This document shows, one piece after another, positions 1 to 5,589 of a stretch of DNA of 5,589 nucleotides (positions are counted from its first letter, which is position 1; the number at the start of each line of letters is the position of its first letter). The notes beneath the pieces are model-generated. The model was given only the letters and a program-made list of their open reading frames with translations. It was not told the DNA's origin and made no database searches. Both the position numbers and the translations under genes were made by a program. This DNA comes from CAYTCZ01 sp964436315 (lineage in GTDB: Bacteria > Actinomycetota > Thermoleophilia > Gaiellales > Gaiellaceae), in NCBI GenBank assembly GCA_964436315.1, contig CAYTCZ010000200.1:1-5589 (forward strand), written 5' to 3'.

Positions 1-63
1 GAGCTGGCGGTCGCCGAGGCCCGCGAAGTAGGGGATCTCCTTGAGGAACTCGTAGGTGGTCAA
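1..63 (-). CDS. Partial CDS: N-terminus of a protein with a probable cyclic-nucleotide-binding (Crp/Fnr-type) domain
   Basis: Only the first 21 codons lie in the window; the gene runs off the left edge. Reading leftwards from a TTG at 63-61 gives (M)TTYEFLKEIPYFAGLGDRQL. The pattern 'FL..IPYFAGL.D..L' is the usual opening of cNMP-binding domains, where the first helix precedes the beta-roll. The proposed TTG overlaps the TGA of the upstream flavoprotein gene (TTGA, 60-63), which implies translational coupling and a shared transcript. No strong Shine-Dalgarno is visible (weak GGCGAG just upstream), so the start is inferred from the overlap and from where homology should begin. In such a position the full protein could be a Crp-like regulator or a cNMP-binding-domain sensor histidine kinase. 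The latter would suit a partner whose product carries a receiver domain, but nothing in the window decides this. Domain call moderate, full function unknown. Confidence 0.6.
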   Translation of the reverse strand, partial: MTTYEFLKEIPYFAGLGDRQL

Positions 64-1712
64 AAGCTCGCCAAGTGCTCGTGCACGAACCTGACGGCCA
101 TGGCTCCCTCGCCAGCTGCAGAGGCCACTCGCTTTATCGACTCTGATCGTACGTCACCCGCGACGAACACACCGGGAACCGTCGTCTCGAAGGGGAGGGG
201 ATCCCGCTCCGGGTACCACCCCTTGGGGGGATCACCTCCGAGGGTCGTGGAGACGATGAAGCCACGGTCGTCGCGCTCCACGACACCACCGACCCAGTCG
301 GTCCTCGGCCGTTGGCCGATGAAGATGAAGAGGGCCCCTGCCTTGACCTCTTCCTCCTCACCAGTGTTTCGATCCTCGAGCATGATCGACTCGAGCTTCT
401 CCGTTCCGCGAACGTCCTTGAGCCGAATGCCCGTCTTCAACGAGAAGTTGTCGATCGACTCGAGCGCATCGATCAGGTACTGGGACATCGAAGCCGCCAG
501 CGACTCTCCCCGAATGAGCATGGTGACCGTGTCCGCCACCTTCGTGAGATAGACAGCGCCTTGCCCCGCTGAGTTCGCACCGCCCAGCACGAAAACAGCC
601 TCGCCCTGGTGCATCACCGCCTCCATCCGAGACACGCCGTAGTAGACGCCCGCTCCGGTCAGCTCTGCGGTGCCCGGAACGTCCAGGGTCCTGTAGGAGA
701 CACCGGATGTGATGACGAGCGCCTTGCAGCTCACCTCGCTGCCGTCCGAGAACTGGACGACCCGGTATGGGTCATTCCGGACCAGGGCCACAGCCTCGGC
801 AGGGACGAGGATCTCGGCTCCGAACCTCGTTGCCTGAGTCACCGCCCTCCTCGCCAGGTCCGCCCCGCTGAGACCGGAAGGGAAGCCCAGGTAGTTCTCG
901 ATCTTGGCACTCTGGCCTGCCTGCCCGCCTGGGGCATCCTTCTCCACGAGGAGCGTCTTCAAGCCCTCGGAAGACCCATAGACCGCAGCGGCCAGCCCCG
1001 CCGGACCAGCTCCGACGATGACCAAGTCGTAGACGTCGCGTTCGGCCCGGGTGTGGAGCCCCACGTGCGCGGCGATGTCCGCAGTGGTCGGCCTCACGAG
1101 CCGCTCGCCGTCTGGCATGACAAGAATCGGGAGCTGGGACAGGTCGATCTCGGTCTTCGCTGCGAGTTGGGCTGACTCCTCGTCTGCATCCACGTCGAAG
1201 GCCTGGTAAGGGATCTGGTTGCGAACGAGGAACTCCTTCAGCTCGTGCGATGCCTGCGAGTAGGCATGCTCGAAGACATGCACGCCATCGATGCCAGGAC
1301 GGAACCCTGCCTGCCAATCTGAGAGCAGGTCATCGAGGATCGGATACAGCCGGTCCTCGGGAGGGTCCCACGGTTTCATGATGTAGTAGTCGAGCTGTGC
1401 CGTGTTGATGGCCTTGATGGCGGCGTCCGTGTCCGCATACGCCGTGAGGAGTGCTCGCTTCGTCGCGGGCCAGTCGCGCGCCACGTGCTCTTGCACCTCA
1501 ACACCTGTCATCTCGGGCATGCGCTGGTCCACGAGCACCAGGGCGACGGGCTCGTTTCGGACAGCCAGTTGAGAAAGGGTTTCGAGGGCCGCCTTCCCTG
1601 AGCCGGCCCCGATGATCCGATAGTCGCCGCTGTACCGCCTGCGAAGGTCACGCTCGATGGCGCGCAGCACCCCTGGCTCATCGTCGACTGTCAAGATCAC
1701 TGGCTTCGCCAC
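60..1712 (-). CDS. Response-regulator receiver / glutaredoxin-like / thioredoxin-reductase-like flavoprotein fusion (550 aa)
   Basis: Three modules are visible. Residues ~4-130 form a CheY-like receiver with acidic D10-D11, phospho-acceptor D62 (VLVDQRMP), switch T90 (LLTAYAD) and K113 (IMKPW). Residues ~141-218 look like a glutaredoxin/thioredoxin-fold module with the cis-proline segment SQLPILV, but its usual cysteine position reads HAYSQAS. Residues ~228-550 are a thioredoxin-reductase-like two-dinucleotide-fold flavoprotein: GAGPAG at 234-239 for FAD, VEK at 255-258, GGQAG at 262-266, LGGANSAGQ at 376-384 for NAD(P)H, and GVFVAGD at 514-520 contacting FAD. The catalytic CxxC expected near residue 359 reads YYGVSRMEA, and the protein has a single cysteine, C329. 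The length fits the family annotated as fused response regulator/thioredoxin-disulfide reductase. The start is GTG with GGAGGG six bases upstream. It is likely cytoplasmic. The domain architecture is clear; a disulfide reductase activity is doubtful. Confidence 0.9.
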   Translation of the reverse strand: MAKPVILTVDDEPGVLRAIERDLRRRYSGDYRIIGAGSGKAALETLSQLAVRNEPVALVLVDQRMPEMTGVEVQEHVARDWPATKRALLTAYADTDAAIKAINTAQLDYYIMKPWDPPEDRLYPILDDLLSDWQAGFRPGIDGVHVFEHAYSQASHELKEFLVRNQIPYQAFDVDADEESAQLAAKTEIDLSQLPILVMPDGERLVRPTTADIAAHVGLHTRAERDVYDLVIVGAGPAGLAAAVYGSSEGLKTLLVEKDAPGGQAGQSAKIENYLGFPSGLSGADLARRAVTQATRFGAEILVPAEAVALVRNDPYRVVQFSDGSEVSCKALVITSGVSYRTLDVPGTAELTGAGVYYGVSRMEAVMHQGEAVFVLGGANSAGQGAVYLTKVADTVTMLIRGESLAASMSQYLIDALESIDNFSLKTGIRLKDVRGTEKLESIMLEDRNTGEEEEVKAGALFIFIGQRPRTDWVGGVVERDDRGFIVSTTLGGDPPKGWYPERDPLPFETTVPGVFVAGDVRSESIKRVASAAGEGAMAVRFVHEHLASF

Positions 1713-1717
1713 TGTGG

Positions 1718-1723
1718 CCCTCC
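1718..1723 (-). promoter_or_regulatory. Shine-Dalgarno of the receiver/flavoprotein fusion gene
   Basis: The minus strand reads GGAGGG, then six bases, then GTG at 1712-1710. The match and spacing support the GTG as the true start, and the receiver domain begins normally right after it (AKPVILTVDDE). Confidence 0.8.
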
Positions 1724-1736
1724 GGACGCGCGCCGA

Positions 1737-1767
1737 AGGTTAGTGGCGGTCAGAGGGTCGGTGTCAG
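1737..1767 (-). promoter_or_regulatory. Candidate promoter of the receiver/flavoprotein operon
   Basis: On the minus strand a -35-like CTGACA (1767-1762) is followed after 19 bases by TAACCT (1742-1737), which fits the actinobacterial -10 pattern TAnnnT. Transcription would start near 1730 and leave a short leader of about 18 nt that contains the GGAGGG ribosome site. The spacer is longer than the usual 17-18, and an alternative TTGACG lies at 1778-1773, so this is tentative. The 183-bp gap after holB makes a separate promoter here reasonable. Confidence 0.35.
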
Positions 1768-1869
1768 GGGACCGTCAACCTCGAGAAGCTCGTCAGGATC
1801 GTCGGCAGCCACGTCGCAAGGAGGCGGGGGTCGTACCCGAGTTGGAGGAGGGAACATGGGGAGCACGCA

Positions 1870-1900
1870 CCTGGGATGAGCCTCGACCAGGCATCTCAGG
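1870..1900 (-). terminator. Hairpin over the holB stop codon, possible weak terminator or mRNA 3'-end structure
   Basis: The arms 1870-1878 (CCTGGGATG on the plus strand) and 1892-1900 (CATCTCAGG) pair over nine positions. In the minus-strand transcript one pair is A-C, so eight pair properly. Inside, CCT/AGG (1881-1883 with 1889-1891) can extend the stem. The holB TGA (1898-1896) lies in the 5' arm. No T-run follows, so classical intrinsic termination is not shown. It is the only clear hairpin between the replication genes and the next unit. Confidence 0.3.
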
Positions 1901-2990
1901 CGGCCTCTGCGCCCAGCGTCGTGAACAGCGTGGCCAAGACCAGACGAGGGCGTTGGTTGGCCTCGAGCTGGTCCACAGCTTCGAGGGTGCGCTCTGCCTT
2001 CTGCATCGCCTGACGAGGGGTTACGATCACGAATCTCGAAGCAGGGACGTCCTGGTTTCGGATGCGCCCACCTAGCTGCGACATCGCGGCGTCCGCGTAC
2101 CAGGAGGCAAGGATCTCCAAGCCCGAGACCATGAGTGCCTGTGTCTGCCTCCTGACCTCGCGACGGTGTCTCTCCTTGATCGCCTTCAGTTGGGCGGAGG
2201 GCGCGCCTTCGCTCTGCGCTCGAAGCTCCTCTTGGTGGCGCTCCTCGAGCGCCTCGAGCAAAGGGCTCTCGACGATGTGATCTGCCAGCCGATAGGCGTC
2301 TCCGGGTCTGGGGCTGACCTGGAGAGGGACGCTCAGCCACATGTGGCGAAAGGCCGCGACGTCCGAGCGGTTGGCCAGCGCCAACGCCAGCCCAGGACGG
2401 CCACCCGAGATACGTGCTACTTCCGCAGCCCGCTCGCGCTCGACCCCCGTTGCCACGAGCGCCTCTCCGAGGACGGTGTCCGCCACCCTTCCGAACTGAA
2501 CGATCCGGCAGCGGCTCTCGACAGTCGCGGGGAGGTCGTGCTCGGATTCGGCCACGAGGATGAAGATCGTGCTGGCGGTTGGCTCTTCGAGCGTCTTCAG
2601 CAGGGCGTTCGCAGCCGACTCGTTCATCATGCCGGCCTCCTCGAACAGGAAGACCTTCCGCTGAGCCTCGACCGGGGCGAGCATCGCCCGCGACACGGTC
2701 ATCCGCGCCTGGTCGACCGTCAACGCCGTTCGACCATCCGGTTCCACCAGCACCAGGTCAGGGTGGTTCCCTGACAGCACCCTGCGGCAGTGCTCACAAC
2801 CGGCCTCGTGTCTGCCCCCGTTCGGGCAGAGCAGCGCCGCCGCGAACCGCCTGGCAGTGGTTGCCTTCCCAACCCCTGCAGGACCGACGAAGAAGTAGGC
2901 GTGCGCAGGACGTTCGACCTCCCTGGCCAGGAGCACGAGCGCCTTCTCGTGGCCGATGAGCCCCTCGAACACCGTCTGCCCGGTCACCAT
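1896..2990 (-). CDS. holB: DNA polymerase III delta' subunit (clamp loader)
   Basis: This is a AAA+ subunit of the clamp-loader complex that places the beta sliding clamp on primed DNA. The 364-aa product has a Walker A-like P-loop GPAGVGKAT (36-44), a cysteine-containing insert (C55, C65, C68) before the conserved GNHPDL (74-79), the acidic/sensor block VFLFEEAGMMNESAANALLKTLEEP (key residues E117, E118, N128, K132, E135, E136, P137), and the clamp-loader SRC motif (159-161). ISGGRPGLAL (194-203) resembles the sensor-2 region. A charged helical stretch at ~241-283 resembles the insertion seen in actinobacterial delta' proteins; the C-terminal oligomerisation region follows. The usual zinc module has four cysteines; here only three are seen, with H61/E62 at the expected fourth position. 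The ATG at 2990 overlaps the tmk stop by 7 nt (ATGGTGA). A GTG at 2987 is an alternative start. DnaX (gamma/tau) is a less likely call, given the length and the degenerate P-loop Ala43. Confidence 0.92.
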   Translation of the reverse strand: MVTGQTVFEGLIGHEKALVLLAREVERPAHAYFFVGPAGVGKATTARRFAAALLCPNGGRHEAGCEHCRRVLSGNHPDLVLVEPDGRTALTVDQARMTVSRAMLAPVEAQRKVFLFEEAGMMNESAANALLKTLEEPTASTIFILVAESEHDLPATVESRCRIVQFGRVADTVLGEALVATGVERERAAEVARISGGRPGLALALANRSDVAAFRHMWLSVPLQVSPRPGDAYRLADHIVESPLLEALEERHQEELRAQSEGAPSAQLKAIKERHRREVRRQTQALMVSGLEILASWYADAAMSQLGGRIRNQDVPASRFVIVTPRQAMQKAERTLEAVDQLEANQRPRLVLATLFTTLGAEAA

Positions 2991-3589
2991 CGGGCGAGCA
3001 CCTCTCGCAGCACATCGGCGACCACCGCGTCCTCGGGCGCTTCTGCATCGACGACCACGAAACGCTCTGGCTCGGCAGCAGCCAGTCCCTCGTAGGCGGC
3101 TGCGACCTTCACCTGGAAGTCCATGCCCTCGGCTCCGATACGGTCGGCGATCCGCTGTCTGGCGAGGCCGACCGTAGGATCCAGCGCCAGCAGCACCACG
3201 ACGGTGGGCCACACGTCTGCGAGCCCTGCCTTGTTCACGGCCCTGATCAACTCCACGCCGAGCCCCCGCGCACCTCCCTGGTACGCCAAGGACGAGTACA
3301 CGGACCGGTCTGACACGACGGAGGTCCCCGAAGACAGAGCAGGACCGACCACCTCTGCTGCCAGCTGCGATCGTTGGGCTGCAAACAGCAGGGCCTCGGT
3401 CCAGGGCCCGAGCTTCGACTCCTCGCCGAGCAGGATGGCGCGGATGCTCTCGCCTGCCTGCGTCCCTCCTGGCTCCCTGACCACGATCGTGGGGCGACCA
3501 GCCTGCTCCAGCCCTTGGGCGACTTTGGGGGCCATCGAGGACTTTCCTGCTCCCTCGATACCCTCGAGCGCCACGTAGTGACTCTTCAC
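2984..3589 (-). CDS. tmk: Thymidylate (dTMP) kinase
   Basis: The enzyme phosphorylates dTMP to dTDP with ATP, the step before dTTP in the cytoplasm. The 201-aa product is the usual bacterial length. Visible motifs are the P-loop EGIEGAGKSS (E9-S18), REPGGT (38-43), the TMP-site LLFAAQRSQ with F69 and R73, DR at 94-95 followed by YSSLAYQGG (98-106), and the LID ADRIGAEGMDF (148-158). In most relatives DR is followed by an aromatic or His; here it is S96, with Y98 two residues on. The GTG start at 3589-3587 is chosen because it overlaps the preceding gene's TGA by 4 nt (GTGA) and gives the normal short N-terminus before the P-loop. Upstream the frame stays open to 3730, but that stretch overlaps the transporter gene and does not look like Tmk. 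No strong ribosome site is seen, so coupling to the upstream gene is likely. The 3' end overlaps holB by 7 nt. Confidence 0.95.
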   Translation of the reverse strand: MKSHYVALEGIEGAGKSSMAPKVAQGLEQAGRPTIVVREPGGTQAGESIRAILLGEESKLGPWTEALLFAAQRSQLAAEVVGPALSSGTSVVSDRSVYSSLAYQGGARGLGVELIRAVNKAGLADVWPTVVVLLALDPTVGLARQRIADRIGAEGMDFQVKVAAAYEGLAAAEPERFVVVDAEAPEDAVVADVLREVLARW

Positions 3590-5010
3590 GGGGCTTCCCG
3601 GGTGTCGTCCTCCGACGCCCTCTCCTCGGACTTCTGCTCCCTGGCCCTGCGCCTGTCTTCTAGGAACTGCATGCTCATCTGCCTGAGCGCGTCCTCCCCC
3701 GACTCGGTGAGCAGGTCCCGCATCGTCCACAGGGTCATGGCTCCCGCCAGTACGACGATCAACCCTCCCAGAAAGAGCACGTCACGGACGCCGCTCTCGA
3801 ATGGCGGCGGGAACCGACCATCGAGGGCCGCCGCGACGGCGCCCGCCACCGTCAGCGAGACCAACAGGGCGGTCCTCGCCAACGTGAACAGAGCAGCGAA
3901 GGTCCTGCCCCGCAGCTCGTCCGTCACCGACTCGTGGATGTGTGTGAACCCCATGACGTATCCGGCTCCGGTGGCGACCCCCCCGACGAACACCCAGCCT
4001 GCGGCAGCCCAGATCGTGGACGTGGCTGCCGCCAGCATCGTGGCGAGGCCTGCCACCACCAGCGAGACACCGAAGACGACGGCTCGCCACGTCAGCACCC
4101 TCGAGAGGGTCGACATGATCACCATGCCTGTCCCAGCACCGAGGCCGAGGGCAGTGAGGAGCAAGCCGAATTCAGCGTTGGCACCTCCCTTCAGTCCTTC
4201 CGCGAACTGGTCTCCCACGACGAAGAGGGCACCGGCGCCGAACAGGGCGGTCGTCATGCCGATGATGATTCCCCGGATCGTCCGCACCCCGGCAACGAAC
4301 TGGACCCCTTCGACGATATCCCGCACGGGGGCACGCAGATCGAACGTGCTCCTGGCCCTGCGACGCTCGGAGATCTCAGGCTTCGGAATCGGGATCGTGG
4401 CCACGATCACCGCAGACACCAGGAACGTGAGCGAATCGAAGAGGAAAGCCATGGAGAGCTTCGGGTCGATCGCACTCGAATCGAGATCGAAGACAGCCAC
4501 CAACGTCCCGAACAGCGTGAGGAGGATCGCACCGACTGGCATGGTGCCGTACGAGCCGACGAGTGAGAGGCTGTTCGCCGTGACGAGCGAATCGGAGGGC
4601 ACGAGGTGGGGCACCGTCGCCTCCCGGGCAGGCTGCCTGATCAGGCTCAGGACCTCCATCGCGAACGAGATGATGAAGATCGACGTGATGTCACGCACGA
4701 AGATCAAGAGGAGGACGAGGAGCGCCCTGCCGACATCCGAGATGATCATGGTGCGCTTGCGGTCGAGCCTGTCCGCCACGACCCCCGCGATGGCGCCGAA
4801 GAGCAATCCGGGAATGACGCGAGCCAGGAGCGCAGCCAGTGTGCCCCCCAGGCCCCCGATGTCGCCTGCCAGCTCGAGGGTGGCGAACAGCGTCACCCAG
4901 TCGCCGACGCTGGACAGCGAGTTCGCCCAGAACAGCCGCGCGAACGGACCCCGGCGGACGAGGTCGAGGGCGGAAGGGGAGCCCGGTCTGGATCCGGCCA
5001 TGCGCAGCAA
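3586..5010 (-). CDS. Major facilitator superfamily transporter (MFS_3 / EntS-like type)
   Basis: A 474-aa integral membrane protein with about 12 predicted membrane segments between residues ~36 and 430. Loop motif A after TM2 reads GVVADRLDRKR (76-86), and the matching C-half loop reads DELRGRTFA (364-372), a signature of the MFS_3 exporter group. The large cytoplasmic loop between the halves is basic (SERRRAR, 214-220). The C-terminal tail from ~431 is hydrophilic and highly charged. The substrate cannot be read from the sequence. The start is uncertain: TTG at 5010 has GGAGGG ten bases upstream, while ATG at 5001, three codons later, has no well-spaced site. The TTG is used here. It is first in a likely operon with tmk and holB and overlaps tmk by 4 nt. 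In several actinobacteria an MFS domain is fused to the N-terminus of dTMP kinase; here the two are separate reading frames. Confidence 0.9.
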   Translation of the reverse strand: MLRMAGSRPGSPSALDLVRRGPFARLFWANSLSSVGDWVTLFATLELAGDIGGLGGTLAALLARVIPGLLFGAIAGVVADRLDRKRTMIISDVGRALLVLLLIFVRDITSIFIISFAMEVLSLIRQPAREATVPHLVPSDSLVTANSLSLVGSYGTMPVGAILLTLFGTLVAVFDLDSSAIDPKLSMAFLFDSLTFLVSAVIVATIPIPKPEISERRRARSTFDLRAPVRDIVEGVQFVAGVRTIRGIIIGMTTALFGAGALFVVGDQFAEGLKGGANAEFGLLLTALGLGAGTGMVIMSTLSRVLTWRAVVFGVSLVVAGLATMLAAATSTIWAAAGWVFVGGVATGAGYVMGFTHIHESVTDELRGRTFAALFTLARTALLVSLTVAGAVAAALDGRFPPPFESGVRDVLFLGGLIVVLAGAMTLWTMRDLLTESGEDALRQMSMQFLEDRRRAREQKSEERASEDDTREAP

Positions 5011-5085
5011 CGTTACCGCGCCCTCCAGCCCGCCCCTTCCAGCCCGCCTCCCTCAAGTGGCGGAGCCGTCTGGGAAGGGCCTTCC

Positions 5086-5115
5086 TTGACATGATCCGTG
5101 TCATCTGACTATCTG
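5086..5115 (+). promoter_or_regulatory. Candidate topA promoter giving a leaderless transcript
   Basis: A perfect -35 hexamer TTGACA (5086-5091) is followed after 18 bases by TATCTG (5110-5115), which matches the first three bases of TATAAT. Counting from the last -10 base as -7 puts +1 at 5122, exactly the G of the topA GTG. There is no purine-rich ribosome site in 5100-5121. Together these suggest a leaderless mRNA. Confidence 0.5.
5087..5103. promoter_or_regulatory. Inverted repeat TGACA-N7-TGTCA in the divergent topA/MFS intergenic region
   Basis: Perfect 5-bp half-sites TGACA (5087-5091) and TGTCA (5099-5103) flank seven bases. The left half is part of the candidate -35 box and the right half lies in the spacer, so a bound repressor would block RNA polymerase. 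Half-sites this short occur by chance, so this is a candidate operator only. Confidence 0.2.
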
Positions 5116-5121
5116 TCCCCC

Positions 5122-5589
5122 GTGCCGAAGTCCCTCGTCATCGTGGAGTCACCCGCCAAAGCCCGCACCATCGCGGGCTTTCTGGGCAAGGACTTCGTCG
5201 TGGAGTCATCCGTCGGACACATCAGGGACCTGCCCAGAAACGCCTCCGAGATACCTCCCGCTATGAGGCAGGAACCATGGGCACGGCTGGGCGTGAACGT
5301 CGATGCCGGATTCGAGCCGCTCTATGTCGTTCCGAAGGAGAAGCGCGACCAGGTCCGCAAGCTCAAGCACCTCCTGGGCGACACCAGCGTCCTGTACTTG
5401 GCCACAGACGAGGACCGGGAGGGCGAATCGATCGCCTGGCATCTGGCAGAGGTCCTCGAGCCGAACGTCCCCGTCAAGCGGATGGTGTTCCACGAGATCA
5501 CGCCGCAGGCGATTCGAGATGCGCTCGAGGCACCTCGGGAGCTCGACATGCATCTGGTCGACGCTCAGGAAGCACGCCGAATACTGGAT
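5122..5589 (+). CDS. topA: DNA topoisomerase I (type IA), N-terminal part, cut by the window end
   Basis: The first 156 codons are present and the frame is open to the window edge. The enzyme relaxes negative supercoils by cutting one strand and passing the other. The Toprim domain is clear: KSLVIVESPAKA (3-14) carries catalytic E9, GHIRDLP (32-38) follows, and TDEDREGE (95-102) gives the metal-binding acidic residues D96, D98 and E100. HEITPQAI, in the last 35 residues, is also conserved in TopA, and the visible part ends at the family's QEARRILD. The active-site tyrosine and the C-terminal zinc or basic repeats lie outside the window. The GTG at 5122 is chosen because the protein begins with the normal MPKSLVIVESPAK and because it coincides with the predicted transcription start. 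The gene is divergent from the MFS-tmk-holB run. Confidence 0.95.
   Translation, partial: MPKSLVIVESPAKARTIAGFLGKDFVVESSVGHIRDLPRNASEIPPAMRQEPWARLGVNVDAGFEPLYVVPKEKRDQVRKLKHLLGDTSVLYLATDEDREGESIAWHLAEVLEPNVPVKRMVFHEITPQAIRDALEAPRELDMHLVDAQEARRILD

Noticed and set aside
1749..1795. Four GTCA motifs as a regular direct-repeat operator
   Set aside because: The spacings (14, 11, 18) are irregular and a four-base core is expected often by chance, so it was not listed as a feature.
1750..1857. 35-codon minus-strand open frame (MFPPPTRVR...) in the gap after holB
   Set aside because: It has no ribosome site, no recognisable motif, and overlaps the candidate promoter of the next gene. A chance frame is more likely.
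1713..1895. A tRNA gene after holB
   Set aside because: In some actinobacteria a tRNA follows this cluster, but I found no T-loop (GTTCGA-type) sequence or cloverleaf in either strand here.
2991..3212. N-terminal extension of holB to an upstream ATG at 3212
   Set aside because: The added 74 residues are Arg/Gly-rich and lie inside tmk in another frame, while the ATG at 2990 gives a normal delta' N-terminus before the P-loop.
3590..3730. N-terminal extension of tmk to an ATG at 3730
   Set aside because: The extension is Gly/Arg-rich, unlike Tmk, and lies within the MFS gene; the GTG at 3589 fits family length and the 4-nt overlap.
3374..5089. Long 571-codon plus-strand open frame opposite the MFS and tmk genes
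   Set aside because: Its translation is low-complexity (rich in Ser, Thr, Arg, Pro, Ala) with no recognisable motif. It is the antisense shadow of two clearly coding GC-rich genes.

Overview
The window is GC-rich, almost fully coding DNA that looks chromosomal and actinobacterial. The grounds are frequent GTG/TTG starts, 4-7 nt gene overlaps, a tight MFS-tmk-holB cluster next to topA (an arrangement known from Actinomycetota), a charged insertion in the clamp-loader delta' subunit of the kind seen in actinobacteria, and an apparently leaderless topA. The exact lineage cannot be read from the sequence. A deep-branching actinobacterium is a reasonable guess, but it is only a guess.

Layout from right to left. 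At the right edge, topA (DNA topoisomerase I, plus strand, cut by the window end) diverges across about 111 bp from a minus-strand run. That run starts with a 12-TM MFS_3-type transporter. Its TGA overlaps the GTG of tmk (dTMP kinase) by 4 nt, and tmk in turn overlaps the ATG of holB (DNA polymerase III delta') by 7 nt. The three genes look like one translationally coupled operon supplying dTTP and the replisome. A hairpin sits on the holB stop codon, followed by a 183-bp gap that holds a plausible promoter and a good Shine-Dalgarno.

The gap leads into a second minus-strand unit. Its first gene is a 550-aa fusion of a response-regulator receiver domain, a glutaredoxin-like module and a thioredoxin-reductase-like flavoprotein. 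Its stop overlaps, by TTGA, the start of a gene cut off by the left edge, whose first 21 residues resemble the start of a cyclic-nucleotide-binding (Crp/Fnr-type) domain.

The most interesting item is this second unit. The receiver domain keeps its phosphorylation residues and the flavoprotein keeps its FAD and NAD(P)H motifs, but both places where a redox CxxC would be expected have no cysteine, and the whole protein has only one. It therefore appears to be a phospho-regulated or NAD(P)H-sensing flavoprotein rather than a classical thioredoxin reductase. The overlapping cNMP-binding-type gene may encode its signalling partner. I see no tRNA, rRNA, CRISPR array, insertion sequence or long repeat. 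No gene-free stretch exceeds 300 bases.
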